From Photobacterium ganghwense (lineage in GTDB: Bacteria; Pseudomonadota; Gammaproteobacteria; Enterobacterales; Vibrionaceae): a stretch of DNA of 64,000 nucleotides. Where the stretch lies: NCBI RefSeq assembly GCF_003025595.1, contig NZ_PYMI01000001.1, forward strand, positions 744,001-808,000. Direction: 5' to 3'. Below the pieces are notes generated by a model that was given only the letters and a program-made list of their open reading frames with translations, was not told where the DNA came from and did no database searches. The translations under genes and the position numbers were made by a program. Shown one piece after another: positions 22,374 through 32,705 of the stretch. How positions within the stretch are numbered: the stretch's first letter is position 1; every line of letters begins with the position of its first letter.

Positions 22374-24248
22374 ATGTCAGGAAAGTCCCAATCTCGCCTG
22401 CTGACGCAACGGCGATTTCTTCCGTATTTCCTTACCCAGGCATTTGGGGCTTTCAATGACAATGTCTACAAGAATGTCCTGCTGATCCTCATTGCCTTTG
22501 CACCGGCTGGTACGCTTCCTGTGAGCTCAGATTTGATCATCAATCTGGCTGCCGGTTTATTCATCCTGCCTTTCTTTCTGTTTTCAGCCTCTGCCGGAGT
22601 CCTGACCGACAAATATGACAAAGCCACGATCATGCGAATCGTTAAAATGGCTGAAATAGTCATTATGTCGCTGGCCGCTATCGCTTTTATCAGCGAACAG
22701 TACATGATTTTGCTGGTACTGCTGTTTTTGATGGGCACCCAGTCTGCCTTCTTTGGCCCGGCCAAATACGCACTGTTGCCACAGCACTTACAAAAAGAAG
22801 AATTAGTATCGGGTAACGCCTTGGTGGAAACCGGTACATTTCTCGCCATATTGATGGGAACACTGCTCGCTGGTGTCATCGCGAACCAGGCTGGCGCTAC
22901 TTACATTGCCGCTGTCAGTGTGGTCGCCTTTGCCATCATCGGTTACTTTTGTTCACGCTGGATACCGTCTGCCAAACCCAGTAACCCGGATATGGTCTTT
23001 ACCTGGCGGCCGATCTATCACACCCGCCATACCCTGGCGATAGCCCGCAAAGACAAGACCGTTTTTCAGTGCGTACTAGGAATTAGCTGGTTCTGGTTTC
23101 TCGGAGCCTGTTACCTCACCCAATTTCCAAATTTTGCCAAACTGCACCTCGGTGGTAGCGCAGCCGCAGTCTCTATCCTGCTGACCCTGTTTTCTGTCGG
23201 CATTGCCATTGGTTCACTACTGTGTGACAAGCTCTCCGGTCACCGGATTGAGCCGGGTATTGTGCCACTGGGCAGTCTGGGGATTACAGTATTCGGTGCA
23301 GGACTAATGTTTGCCACACCAGATACCCTGCCTGATTCACTCAGTGTGATGGAGTTTATTACCCACCCGGAACTGATCAGTGTTTTTGTGAACCTGACCC
23401 TGCTGGGTGTCTCTGGCGGCATTTTCATCGTACCTTTGTATGCCATGATGCAGCACCGTGCCCTGGAGCAAGAGCGGGCTCAGATCATTGCGGCTAACAA
23501 TATCTGGAACGCCATTTTTATGGTGGCCAGTGCAATTTTCGCTATCCTCTGCCTATCTGTCCTGACGTTCTCCATTCCGGAATTTTTCCTGATTCTGGCT
23601 GTACTCAATCTGTTAGTGATGGCTTACATTTATACCCAGACACCGGACTTCTTCTGGCGCTTTCTGGTGTGGCTGGTCAGCCACACTATGTATCGGGTAA
23701 AACATCAGGATTTGGCTAACATTCCGGCCAAAGGTGGCGTGCTGATTGTCGCAAACCATGTCAGCTATATGGATGCGCTGTTACTGGCCGGAGCATGTCC
23801 GCGGCCGATTCGTTTTCTGATGGATCAAGATATCTACAACATTCCGTTCATCAAAACCTTCTGCAAAGCCTGTAAGGTGATTCCGATTGACGCGACCGAT
23901 CGTCGCTCAGTCATGAAAGCCTTTATCGAAGTCAATAAGCGGCTTGAAGACGGCGACGTAGTCTGTGTTTTCCCGGAAGGTCGCCTGACTCACGACGGTG
24001 AAATCGGCCCGTTCATGCGCGGAATTGATTTGATCACCAAGCGCTCTCCGGTACCAGTCGTGCCCGTGGCATTACAGGGATTGTGGGGCAGTATTTTCAG
24101 CCGTGAAGGCGGGCGGGCGTTGCTCAAGTTGCCGAAACGATTTTGGTCAAAGGTCAATATCATTGTCGGCACACCGGTTGCAGGTGAAGACGCAAGCAGT
24201 ACCAATCTGCGTGAAACGATTCTGGCTTTGCGCGGCGAACGCCGTTAA
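22374..24248 (+). CDS. MFS transporter-acyltransferase fusion (Aas-like, without AMP ligase domain)
   Basis: A 624-residue inner-membrane protein. Residues 1 to about 420 form an MFS transporter of the lysophospholipid transporter (LplT) type (FGAFNDNVYKNVLLILIAF at 22-40). Residues about 440-620 form a PlsC acyltransferase with the catalytic NHVSYMD (HX4D) and FPEGRLT motifs. In the full Aas family an acyl-ACP synthetase follows, but this protein ends after the acyltransferase. It likely flips and re-acylates lysophospholipids in the inner membrane. It follows a TetR gene in one operon and ends before a strong terminator. Confidence 0.85.
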   Translation: MSGKSQSRLLTQRRFLPYFLTQAFGAFNDNVYKNVLLILIAFAPAGTLPVSSDLIINLAAGLFILPFFLFSASAGVLTDKYDKATIMRIVKMAEIVIMSLAAIAFISEQYMILLVLLFLMGTQSAFFGPAKYALLPQHLQKEELVSGNALVETGTFLAILMGTLLAGVIANQAGATYIAAVSVVAFAIIGYFCSRWIPSAKPSNPDMVFTWRPIYHTRHTLAIARKDKTVFQCVLGISWFWFLGACYLTQFPNFAKLHLGGSAAAVSILLTLFSVGIAIGSLLCDKLSGHRIEPGIVPLGSLGITVFGAGLMFATPDTLPDSLSVMEFITHPELISVFVNLTLLGVSGGIFIVPLYAMMQHRALEQERAQIIAANNIWNAIFMVASAIFAILCLSVLTFSIPEFFLILAVLNLLVMAYIYTQTPDFFWRFLVWLVSHTMYRVKHQDLANIPAKGGVLIVANHVSYMDALLLAGACPRPIRFLMDQDIYNIPFIKTFCKACKVIPIDATDRRSVMKAFIEVNKRLEDGDVVCVFPEGRLTHDGEIGPFMRGIDLITKRSPVPVVPVALQGLWGSIFSREGGRALLKLPKRFWSKVNIIVGTPVAGEDASSTNLRETILALRGERR

Positions 24249-24296
24249 TACTGGGTTAAAGGCTCAGGCTCAGGCTTGATGATTGACGGCAGAAAT

Positions 24297-24336
24297 AAAA
24301 AAGCGAGGCTCCCTCTTTGTGGAGCCTCGCTTTTTA
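24297..24336 (+). terminator. Rho-independent terminator after the acyltransferase fusion
   Basis: A 10-bp perfect stem GCGAGGCTCC (24303-24312)/GGAGCCTCGC (24321-24330) followed by TTTTT; an A-run on the other side may allow use in both directions. The following 180 bp up to menE have no gene. Confidence 0.9.
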
Positions 24337-24515
24337 CTGGTTAAATACGATAGCCAAAACCGATACTGGATATCTCCTCTCACAGAAAAAATCCCTGCAT
24401 CAGAAGTCCATACCGAAAGCCCGCCTCCAATAGCGATCGTCAAATAGCCGCTTTTATTTTAATAGACGCTTTTATCGAGCCTCTAAACAGCATATCTCGA
24501 GAAGCAAGACGAGGC

Positions 24516-25940
24516 TCAGACCAAGCAGTCCTGATAGACCGCCCTTTCACTTTCCAGCCACGCTTTCAATGCCACGCGCGACAGCTTTATCCCACTGCCG
24601 GACAAATGCGCCGGAATAGCCAAATACTCGACCGGACGACGAAACGCCGTTACCTGCTGCGCCATATACGCTCGCAATTGTTGTTTTCGTTCCTCGTCTA
24701 GCGGGCCAACAGTTCGAATCAGCGCCAGCGGGCGGTGTCCAAATTCCGCATCTTCGACAGGTAAGACGACCGCTTGTGTCACATCAGGATGTTGCAGCAA
24801 CACTTTTTCAATGTCTTCCGGCTGGATATTTTCACCGCCGGAGATAAACATGTTATCGGCACGACCCAGAATATGCAGTTCACCGTCTTTCCAGCAGGCC
24901 AAATCGCGAGTCGCAAACCACTCGTCTTCGGCAATCGGGAAAATGGTTTGCTGGCGGTAATAGCCCAGACACAGCGTCTCACCTTTGACCATCACCTCAC
25001 CGTCCACCAGCGTCAATTCCCGGTTAGGCAATACCGTGCCGACACCGCTGCTGTCATCTGCGGGTTTGGCAGTCACTGTAGACGCCATTTCCGTCATACC
25101 ATAGCCACACCAGCACTCTATCCCTGCCTGACGGGCTTGCTGAGTCAGGCTTACCGGAATCATCGTTCCTCCCAGAAGGACTTGTTTTAACGCCAACGAC
25201 GTCGTCTCAGCAGCATCCAACAAGCGCTGAAGCTGTGTCGGCACCAGAGATGCATGAGTGACCTGCGCCAGCGCAGCATCCAGCCTTTCCGGTGCACAGA
25301 CATCCAACCGGGCTCCCCGCGCCAGCCAGCGCCAGATAATGGCCATCCCGGAGATATGAAACAATGGCAACGAGAGTAACCAGCTGTCTTCCGCATCAAA
25401 AGGCAGCCAGGCCAGCAATCCTTCTGCACTCGCCAGATGCGTTTGGGCAGAATGAACAACGGCTTTAGGGAAACCGGTCGAGCCGGAGGTCAGCGTCAGC
25501 GTGGCGGGACGATGCAATTGCCAGGTAACCGGCACCATTCGTGAAGCATCCGGCGGTAACAACTGAAGGCGGGTATACCCCGAGAGATCCAGCACTGATT
25601 TAGCGGGATACCACACAAAGTCACAGTGCAAAGCTGCAAGCTGAGCATCCAGCTCAGCCTGACTCAGGCGCGGATTAATACCGACGAAGCGTGCCCCGAC
25701 CCGCAATACCGCCAAAAGCAGCCAGACTGCCTGTAAGGAGTTCGGCGAAACCACGGCAACCAGCTGATCCCGTTTGAGGCCCTGCTCAATCAGCCCCTGT
25801 GCGTACTCATCAACCCGCTTGGCGGTTTCATGCCAGCTGAACTGCTGCCCTTCACAATGTATTGCCACAGCCGCCGGGCGCTCAGTCGCCCAATGCTGCC
25901 ACGGCCAGGTTGGAAACGTTTCAGTTGTTGCCGCTGCCAT
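24516..25940 (-). CDS. menE: o-succinylbenzoate-CoA ligase
   Basis: This enzyme activates o-succinylbenzoate to its CoA thioester with ATP in menaquinone synthesis. The 474-residue protein has the adenylate-forming signature LTSGSTGFPKAV (about 153-164), the GYGMTEMAST motif (about 274-283) and the hinge region with RADNMFISGGENIQPEDIE, then a C-terminal small domain. It is last in the men operon and begins 12 bases after the menC stop. Length is normal for the family. Confidence 0.92.
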   Translation of the reverse strand: MAAATTETFPTWPWQHWATERPAAVAIHCEGQQFSWHETAKRVDEYAQGLIEQGLKRDQLVAVVSPNSLQAVWLLLAVLRVGARFVGINPRLSQAELDAQLAALHCDFVWYPAKSVLDLSGYTRLQLLPPDASRMVPVTWQLHRPATLTLTSGSTGFPKAVVHSAQTHLASAEGLLAWLPFDAEDSWLLSLPLFHISGMAIIWRWLARGARLDVCAPERLDAALAQVTHASLVPTQLQRLLDAAETTSLALKQVLLGGTMIPVSLTQQARQAGIECWCGYGMTEMASTVTAKPADDSSGVGTVLPNRELTLVDGEVMVKGETLCLGYYRQQTIFPIAEDEWFATRDLACWKDGELHILGRADNMFISGGENIQPEDIEKVLLQHPDVTQAVVLPVEDAEFGHRPLALIRTVGPLDEERKQQLRAYMAQQVTAFRRPVEYLAIPAHLSGSGIKLSRVALKAWLESERAVYQDCLV

Positions 25941-25952
25941 GATGCGTTCTCT

Positions 25953-26927
25953 CTATTGGTGCCAGGCAACCGGACAGGCATTCAGTGGTGTCACCGGCAG
26001 TTCACAGCCAGGCCAGGCCACTTCCAGTTGCATCTGGAATAATTGCATGGTGTCCAGTCCCGGAATAACATCAGGCGTCTGCCAGGCAGCCAGACGAGCC
26101 AGTTGATTCAGTCCCAGGCTGGACTCTAAACTTGAGCTAATCACTGCGGTCAGGCCAACTGCATGGGCCTGCTCAATCAGCGACAAACATTTTTGCACGG
26201 AACCCACCAGCGTGGGTTTGATGATAATCGCGGCGACGCCAGGCTCGGCTTTTACTTCAAAGCCCGGATCACGCACGGTTTCATCCCAGGCGATATCAAT
26301 ACCGGTTTCATGAGCGAAAGCCAGACTTTCTTCCTGTGTCTGACACGGCTCTTCCAGAAAGGCAATTTGCGCACGATGTGCTGGTGCCACATACTTGGCA
26401 AACTGCCGAGCTTTCAGCGGGGTCCACTGCCGATTGGCATCAAGTCGCAGACGCAGTCCGGGAATGGCCTCGATAAACATATTCGCCACCATGCCATCTC
26501 GTACCGCTTCATACAGCCCGACTTTAATCTTAGCGATCTTCTCGCCCGGCATCTGATTTAATGCCACCACCAATTCATCCGGGTCACCACTGCAAAGCGG
26601 CGCCACTTGGTAGTTACCCTCATCCGGCAACATCCCCATCAGTTCCATCTCCGCCATACTCAGGCCAAAAGCGACCGATGGTAATGCGTCGGACAGGCAC
26701 AATGCTTTCCCGCTCACCCAATCAGCCAGTAATGCCTGAGCCTGCTGGCCGGCTTCTTCGGAACTTTCCAGACTGAATTCAGGCAACGGCGCAATTTCAC
26801 CGTAGCCCGTTTTATCTCCGTCTTTCATTTCCACGATCCAGCCGTCACGGGTAACCAGACGCTGGTTACGTAAAATAACACCGGAGTCCATAGGGAGTTG
26901 GTACTGATAGAGTTTCGCGCTACGCAT
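25953..26927 (-). CDS. menC: o-succinylbenzoate synthase
   Basis: An enolase-superfamily enzyme that dehydrates SHCHC to o-succinylbenzoate. The 324-residue protein shows the conserved K in AKIKVGLYE, the metal ligands in [16 protein letters not shown] and IAWDETVR, and the second Lys in IIIKPTLVG. The start at 26927 ([10 protein letters not shown]) is chosen because it fits the family N-terminus; it overlaps the end of menH by 8 bases, so the two are translationally coupled. Confidence 0.93.
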   Translation of the reverse strand: MRSAKLYQYQLPMDSGVILRNQRLVTRDGWIVEMKDGDKTGYGEIAPLPEFSLESSEEAGQQAQALLADWVSGKALCLSDALPSVAFGLSMAEMELMGMLPDEGNYQVAPLCSGDPDELVVALNQMPGEKIAKIKVGLYEAVRDGMVANMFIEAIPGLRLRLDANRQWTPLKARQFAKYVAPAHRAQIAFLEEPCQTQEESLAFAHETGIDIAWDETVRDPGFEVKAEPGVAAIIIKPTLVGSVQKCLSLIEQAHAVGLTAVISSSLESSLGLNQLARLAAWQTPDVIPGLDTMQLFQMQLEVAWPGCELPVTPLNACPVAWHQ

Positions 26928-27792
26928 CGTTTCCTTCCACTTGTCGAATCTGATTGAGGATTTGCCTGATTGCCGTAGCGACGCTGTCGGGTTGTTCGGC
27001 ATGGGCATTGTGCCCGGCCTGTTGAATCACCGTCAGAGATAATGCCGTTTGTCTCGCCAATTGCCGGAATTTGTCGTCCTGCTCACCGCACAGGTAATGA
27101 ACCGGAACGGATAATCTCATCAGGTCAGACAATAACTGGGGTTGTTTTGCCAGCGATGTTGCCAGCATCATATGTGCTACAGCTAAACCAAGGTTATCAC
27201 TGCGTTTAGCAATTAAACTTTGTCTTTGGTCATGATTTAATGAGGAAAACACCGGCTGCTGATACCAGTCAGCCAGTGCCTGTTCAATCGGCTCTTGGGT
27301 AAAACGTTTTGCCCAGCGCTGATCATTGTGCCAGCGTGCTGCCCGCTCGGATTCCGGCAAGCCGAAATGCCCGCCTTCCAGGATGATCCCCGCCAGCTGC
27401 CCGTGACACTTGACGTCGCCGGACTCCGCCCCATTGCGTGAATCGGCGACGAGGCTGTCAGAAGGACACATGGCAAGTTGGCTCTGACAAGCATGATACA
27501 TCGCCAAACGCGCGCCCAGCGAGTAGCCCACCAGCACATAGCGACCAATTCCGCGCGCAGCCAACGTCTCGTTAAGCTGTGCATTGGCCTCAGCAAAGTC
27601 TGCAACCTGAATAAATCGACTGTGACCGTGGCCTGGCAGGTCAACGGTCACACAGGAGTAGAAAGGGGAAACGGCATCGACGACCCGACGCCAGTCCCGC
27701 CCGTTTCCCAGCAGCCCATGCAGGAAAACGAGCGTTGGGGTGGCTGATGGTTCAGCGCCCCCGGCCTGAAAGGTTTCAGAGTAGAGCGGCAT
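26920..27792 (-). CDS. menH: 2-succinyl-6-hydroxy-2,4-cyclohexadiene-1-carboxylate synthase (MenH), with an insertion
   Basis: An alpha/beta-hydrolase that eliminates pyruvate from SEPHCHC. In 290 residues the oxyanion loop [11 protein letters not shown], the nucleophile Ser in [10 protein letters not shown] and the catalytic His in [11 protein letters not shown] are visible. Members are usually about 250 residues long. Here an extra stretch of about 20-25 residues ([20 protein letters not shown]) sits between the Ser-bearing helix and the [10 protein letters not shown] strand. The start at 27792 (MPLYSETF) lies inside the end of menD, an overlap of 17 bases. Confidence 0.9.
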   Translation of the reverse strand: MPLYSETFQAGGAEPSATPTLVFLHGLLGNGRDWRRVVDAVSPFYSCVTVDLPGHGHSRFIQVADFAEANAQLNETLAARGIGRYVLVGYSLGARLAMYHACQSQLAMCPSDSLVADSRNGAESGDVKCHGQLAGIILEGGHFGLPESERAARWHNDQRWAKRFTQEPIEQALADWYQQPVFSSLNHDQRQSLIAKRSDNLGLAVAHMMLATSLAKQPQLLSDLMRLSVPVHYLCGEQDDKFRQLARQTALSLTVIQQAGHNAHAEQPDSVATAIRQILNQIRQVEGNDA

Positions 27793-29488
27793 CACGCACC
27801 TCAGCAAACAGCGCTTTTACCAGCGCCCCGCTTTCGCCCGGTGGCGTTTGTACTTCAATCAGGGTTGCCCCCTGAGTCGTCAGTCCTTGGCGGCAGGCCT
27901 GCTCTGCTTCTGCCAACGTGGTAGGACTGGCATAGTCAAGCCCGAACATGGCAGCCGCGTGACGAAACGACAGGCCGTGTGGCATCCGGTACAAGCTCTC
28001 TTTCTCACTTTCCGGTACCGGCAACAAATCGAAAATTGCCCCGCCATCATTGTTGGTCACCAGCACAACCACAGGTGCCGTGGCTTTGGCAAGCAACGCC
28101 AGCGAGTTGAGGTCGTACAGCAGTGACGTATCCCCAATCAGGCACAGTAACGGAGCCTTTCTTCCTCGCTGTACGCCTGCTGCCGTGGCAATCAGCCCGT
28201 CAATACCGGAAGCCCCGCGGTTAGCAAAGGTGGCGATATCCGACATTTTGGCACACATATCCAGCAGACGAACAATCATGCTGTTACCAAGGAAAAGCTC
28301 GGCACCTTCCGGCAGCCAACGGGTCACATTCGCCGCCAGACTAAGCTCATTTAATGCATTCTGCTGGCCGATAATCCGATGGAGCCGCTCTGATGCCCCC
28401 TTGAGAGCATCAGCCCAGCCGTGATGCTGAGGATCACAGTCGGCCCGCAACACCGCCTGGCTGAATGCCGAAATATCCGCCTGAATGCGACGGGTGCAGC
28501 GATAGCTTGGGTCAAGCGGTACCGCTAATGGGTCCACCAGCCAGTAATGCTGCCACTGATGCAGGTCAATCCAGTGCGCCAACCGTTTCGAGACCAGGCG
28601 ACCGCCAAACTGCAGCACAACTTCCGCTTGTGACAACAACGCCGAACAGTCTGCGTTTTGCAGCCAGACATCAAAACCAGCCCACTCACTGTCGCCACAG
28701 GCCTGCGGGTCAGCCAGAAGAGGCCATCCCAGTTGCTGCGCCAAAGTCTGAACTAGCGCATATTCACCCGGGGCGAGCCGACCGGCAATCACAACGCCTT
28801 TTTGGTTCGCGCATGCCTGCCATGACAGCGCAATATCATCGCCGCGGAAAACCTGGTTGTTTTGGTATTGTGTGTAAGGCTCTGCCGACGTCTGCCAGAA
28901 AGAGAGCGGTGCCAGATAGGCAGAAAAATCCTCTGAACCACCATACAGCGGTTCCGGATAATGACAGTTGAAGTGCACCGCCCCCGCACGCAGTGCCTGC
29001 TGATACATCACTTTATCAATGGTCGTCAGCAGCCAGGCAGGATTGATTTCCAGTGATGGGGTCGGCAGCTCCTGAAATTCGGTGACATGACTGGAGAAAA
29101 TGCCGTGCTGGCGAATCGCCTGATTAGCTCCACATTCGATCAGCTCTTCAGGCCGATCGGAGGTGAGCAGCACCAGCTTTTCACCGGTCAGTCCGCTTTC
29201 AGCCACTGCCGGCAACAAATTAGCGACCGCGGTTCCCGAAGTCACAATCACTGCGACCGGCTCTAAAGTCGCTTTAGCCAGCCCCAGTGCCATAAACCCG
29301 AGTCCCCGCTCATCAAAATGCGTGTGCAGGGTGAGTTTGTCATTGGCCGCGGCGGCCAGCGTCAGAGGGGTGGAACGCGATCCCGGAGCAATACACACGT
29401 GGCGTACGCCAAGACGGGTCAGTTCTTCAAGCAGCAAGCCAGCCCAAAGCTGATTGAGGGCGGCACGATATGCCGGAGGTTGATTCAT
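27776..29488 (-). CDS. menD: SEPHCHC synthase (MenD)
   Basis: A thiamine-diphosphate enzyme joining isochorismate and 2-oxoglutarate, the first committed step to menaquinone. The 570-residue protein has the N-terminal pyrimidine-binding domain (HVCIAPGSRSTPLTLAAAAN) and a C-terminal TPP/Mg-binding motif with GDTSLLYDLNSL and NNDGGAIFDLLP. The ATG at 29488 is chosen because it overlaps the menF stop as ATGA and fits the family start MNQ...; a longer frame exists but runs into menF. Confidence 0.93.
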   Translation of the reverse strand: MNQPPAYRAALNQLWAGLLLEELTRLGVRHVCIAPGSRSTPLTLAAAANDKLTLHTHFDERGLGFMALGLAKATLEPVAVIVTSGTAVANLLPAVAESGLTGEKLVLLTSDRPEELIECGANQAIRQHGIFSSHVTEFQELPTPSLEINPAWLLTTIDKVMYQQALRAGAVHFNCHYPEPLYGGSEDFSAYLAPLSFWQTSAEPYTQYQNNQVFRGDDIALSWQACANQKGVVIAGRLAPGEYALVQTLAQQLGWPLLADPQACGDSEWAGFDVWLQNADCSALLSQAEVVLQFGGRLVSKRLAHWIDLHQWQHYWLVDPLAVPLDPSYRCTRRIQADISAFSQAVLRADCDPQHHGWADALKGASERLHRIIGQQNALNELSLAANVTRWLPEGAELFLGNSMIVRLLDMCAKMSDIATFANRGASGIDGLIATAAGVQRGRKAPLLCLIGDTSLLYDLNSLALLAKATAPVVVLVTNNDGGAIFDLLPVPESEKESLYRMPHGLSFRHAAAMFGLDYASPTTLAEAEQACRQGLTTQGATLIEVQTPPGESGALVKALFAEVRDAALL

Positions 29489-30837
29489 GCCGTTTTCCGC
29501 TCTTTTTCCAGACATTGTACTGAGGGTATTGATGTCGCATCACAGTCATCCGACGCCTGCAGCAAGCTGCACAGGGTCGAGGTTTTTCTGTCCAGCTCCT
29601 GCCACTCACTGTCAGCGGTCGAGCCCGGCACAATGCCGGCACCGGCAAACAGGTGCAGGTCATCCCCCATGATCAGGGCGCTGCGGATCGCCACACAGAA
29701 CTCAGTACGTTCACGACTCAGAAAACCGACCGAGCCACTGTACCAGCCGCGGGCAAACGGCTCATGATCCTGAATAAACGACAGGGCCTTATCGCGCGGC
29801 AAGCCGGCGATAGCGGCGGTCGGCTGCAGGCTTTCCAGCAGATCCGCGTTATCAACACTGGCTTTCAGGCGGGCATCAATCCCCCGCTTCAGGTGCTGCA
29901 CCTGACGCAGCCGAATCAACTCCGGGGTTTGAGCGACCGTCATGCTCTGGCAGCAATCGCGCAGGCGACTGACAATGTCATCAACCACCAAGCTGTTTTC
30001 ATAACGGTTTTTGCTGTCTTCCAGCAGCCAGCGGGCCAGTTGGTTATCTTCCGACGGACTCTGTCCCCGCCCGATGGTGCCGGCCAGAGCTTCCGTGTGC
30101 AGGGCTTCCCCCTGACGCAGAAACAGACGTTCCGGTGTCGAGCCGACAAAACAGTGTTTGGCGTCCAGCGCCATCAGGAAATGAAAACTGTGTCGGTTAT
30201 TGGCACGACTGGCTTTCAGAAGCTGAGCCGGCGCAACCGGCCGATCCAACGTCAGTGTGGTTTTACGTGCCAGCACGACTTTTTCGAATTCACGCTGGGT
30301 AATGGCGTCGAGAGCCTGATCAATCATGGCAGACCAGCCATTAAAATCAGGCGTAAACGTACGCGCCAGAATTTTACTCTGGATATCGGCGACCGGTGTC
30401 GCTTCTGTACGGATCTTACTCAGCGTAGCAAGAACGGTTTCTTCCTGCTCAGGCGTCACATTGACAGCCAGTTGCCAGGTGTCATCCTGACGGCTGAGCT
30501 CAAGCACCGGCAAAAAGAAAAAAGAAGATAAACAACGCTGATTCCGGGAGGTACGTCCGTCAAAAGACCGACCGCCCCAAATTCGCTGCTGGGAAGCCAG
30601 TACCTTTTCTGCCGCTTTAGGATCGGTAAAGGTCTTGATCTGGCCCAGAGCCACAACCTCTTCCCGGCTGTCACGCGATTGCCAATAAAACTTCGGAAAC
30701 AGTGGCTGAGATTCCAGCCAGTCAATCAGATCAGTCTCAGCCGGCAGATCCAGCTGTACTGTAAAACGTTGGGCGTGATCAGCATTGTGTCGAATTTTCT
30801 GCTGCAACAACGCAACGGCATGTTGTAACGCGGTCAA
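29485..30837 (-). CDS. menF: isochorismate synthase
   Basis: Converts chorismate to isochorismate at the entry to menaquinone synthesis. The 450-residue protein shows the chorismate-binding domain in its C-terminal half: FEKVVLARKTTL, HFLMALDAKHCFVGSTPERLF, EALAGTIGRGQSPSED, and RTEFCVAIRSALI. The start appears to be TTG at 30837, with GAGG six bases before it; no better ATG is present. It is the first gene of the menF-D-H-C-E operon. Confidence 0.92.
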   Translation of the reverse strand: MTALQHAVALLQQKIRHNADHAQRFTVQLDLPAETDLIDWLESQPLFPKFYWQSRDSREEVVALGQIKTFTDPKAAEKVLASQQRIWGGRSFDGRTSRNQRCLSSFFFLPVLELSRQDDTWQLAVNVTPEQEETVLATLSKIRTEATPVADIQSKILARTFTPDFNGWSAMIDQALDAITQREFEKVVLARKTTLTLDRPVAPAQLLKASRANNRHSFHFLMALDAKHCFVGSTPERLFLRQGEALHTEALAGTIGRGQSPSEDNQLARWLLEDSKNRYENSLVVDDIVSRLRDCCQSMTVAQTPELIRLRQVQHLKRGIDARLKASVDNADLLESLQPTAAIAGLPRDKALSFIQDHEPFARGWYSGSVGFLSRERTEFCVAIRSALIMGDDLHLFAGAGIVPGSTADSEWQELDRKTSTLCSLLQASDDCDATSIPSVQCLEKERKTA

Positions 30838-31285
30838 GGTAACCTCACTCAGCTCGCAAGCGCTTGTAAAGGCTCATCCATGGCTGATAGTAACACGGCT
30901 AATTGATTAGCATAATTATCCCGGAATGGGTGGCGGGGTATCCCTGTTAAGCCCGTCATTTTTCCCTATCCTGAATCACGTATTCTACCCCAGATAACCT
31001 ATTCTGACTAATAAAGTCATGATTTAACACGTTCCTTCACATTCCGTCACAACGTTAACATTGGTGACGAAAAATCCAGCGATTCCTTTCTTTGTAACAT
31101 AATATTCTGCCGACAGAGGGAAAGCAGCGTCATTTTTGACTTCAGGCAGGGTATTCCACCTATTCGACCAGAATTTAATTATATGAAACTCTATATTTCG
31201 CTATTTTTACCTGTAGGGTATTTATTTTCTGCTTCTTCATAGTGTAATTTGTGGATATTCACATTATCAAACAGGGTACCTATCA
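30838..31285. promoter_or_regulatory. divergent intergenic region, men operon and alaA
   Basis: This 448-bp gap must hold the promoters of menF (left) and alaA (right). It is AT-rich towards alaA. A 19-codon frame at about 31183-31242 (MKLYISLFLP...) has no ribosome-binding site. I see no operator that I can name. Confidence 0.4.
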
Positions 31286-32500
31286 ATGCACAATATTGGG
31301 ATGTCATCCAAACTCAATAATGTCTGTTACGACATCAGAGGGCCTGTCCTCAAGCATGCCAAACGTATGGAAGAGGAAGGACACAAAATCCTCAAACTAA
31401 ACATTGGCAACCCGGCCCCGTTTGGTTTTGACGCCCCGGATGAAATCCTGGTTGATGTGATCCGTAACCTGCCGACATCGCAGGGTTACTGTGACTCAAA
31501 AGGTATCTACTCTGCCCGTAAAGCCGTCGTGCAACACTACCAGAAGCGTGGTCTACTGGATCTGGATGTAGAAGACGTTTATATCGGTAATGGTGTTTCA
31601 GAGCTGATCGTGATGGCCATGCAGGCTCTGCTCAACAACAGTGACGAAGTTCTGGTGCCGGCACCGGATTACCCGCTGTGGACAGCCGCTGTCTCATTGT
31701 CAGGGGGGAAAGCCGTTCACTATATCTGTGACGAAGAATCAGACTGGTACCCGGACCTGGACGACATTCGCAGTAAAATCACGCCCAATACCCGTGGTAT
31801 TGTGCTGATTAACCCGAATAACCCGACGGGTGCCGTTTACAGCCGTGACTTCCTGCTGGAAGTGGTGGAAATTGCCCGCCAGAATAAGCTGATCATCTTT
31901 GCCGATGAGATTTACGACAAAATCCTGTACGAAGGGGCTCAGCATACTTCTATCGCCCCGCTGGCTCCGGACGTGTTCTGTGTGACGTTCAACGGCCTGT
32001 CTAAATCCTACCGCGTCTGTGGTTTCCGGGCGGGTTGGATGGTGCTGTCCGGTCCGAAACACCTGGCAAAAGGCTATATTGAGGGGCTGGAAATGCTGTC
32101 CTCGATGCGTCTGTGTGCTAACGTACCGATGCAGCACGCGATTCAGACGGCACTCGGTGGCTATCAGAGCATTAATGAACTGATCCTGCCGGGAGGCCGC
32201 CTGTTAGAGCAGCGCGACAAAGCGTACGATCTGCTGACCTCAATTCCGGGTGTGTCGTGTGTGAAACCTAAAGGCGCCCTCTATCTGTTCCCGAAACTGG
32301 ATCAGAAGAAGTTCAACATTATTGACGACCAGCGCATGGCGCTCGACTTCCTCACGCAGGAGAAAGTTCTGATTGTCCACGGCACCGGTTTTAACTGGCC
32401 GAAGCCAGACCACTTCCGTCTGGTGACACTGCCGCGGGTTGATGACCTGGAAATGGCGATGGGTCGCCTCGAACGCTTCCTGCACGGTTATCGTCAGTAA
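31286..32500 (+). CDS. alaA: alanine aminotransferase AlaA
   Basis: A PLP-dependent class I aminotransferase making alanine from pyruvate and glutamate. The 404-residue protein is very close to what I remember of E. coli AlaA, including NIGNPAPFGFDAPDEILVDV, PDYPLWTAAVSLS, INPNNPTGAVYS, and the PLP lysine in FNGLSKSYRVCGFRAGW. A second in-frame ATG 15 bases downstream could also serve. Single gene closed by a strong terminator. Confidence 0.95.
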   Translation: MHNIGMSSKLNNVCYDIRGPVLKHAKRMEEEGHKILKLNIGNPAPFGFDAPDEILVDVIRNLPTSQGYCDSKGIYSARKAVVQHYQKRGLLDLDVEDVYIGNGVSELIVMAMQALLNNSDEVLVPAPDYPLWTAAVSLSGGKAVHYICDEESDWYPDLDDIRSKITPNTRGIVLINPNNPTGAVYSRDFLLEVVEIARQNKLIIFADEIYDKILYEGAQHTSIAPLAPDVFCVTFNGLSKSYRVCGFRAGWMVLSGPKHLAKGYIEGLEMLSSMRLCANVPMQHAIQTALGGYQSINELILPGGRLLEQRDKAYDLLTSIPGVSCVKPKGALYLFPKLDQKKFNIIDDQRMALDFLTQEKVLIVHGTGFNWPKPDHFRLVTLPRVDDLEMAMGRLERFLHGYRQ

Positions 32501-32548
32501 CCGGATCATCCGAGCTTTCCGCCGGTTTATACGTAGCGTTTGATCTCA

Positions 32549-32580
32549 CAGTGAAGCCCCGATTATCGGGGCTTCACTGT
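32549..32580. terminator. terminator after alaA
   Basis: A perfect 13-bp stem CAGTGAAGCCCCG (32549-32561)/CGGGGCTTCACTG (32567-32579), loop ATTAT. There is no long U-run, but the stem is very stable. Confidence 0.75.
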
Positions 32581-32705
32581 ATGTCCTTCGGGATCATACG
32601 CAACGCGACCCCCATCACCGCGCATATCAGGAAGAATTCTGTTCCTCTGGTGAATATTTCTGTTACTTTTAAAACGTTAGCCTGAATTCCCCAAGAAGTA
32701 CCGAT

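Noticed and set aside
29653-30531. Plus-strand frame of 292 codons antisense to menF
   Set aside because: No domain, overlaps a confident gene, no ribosome-binding site.
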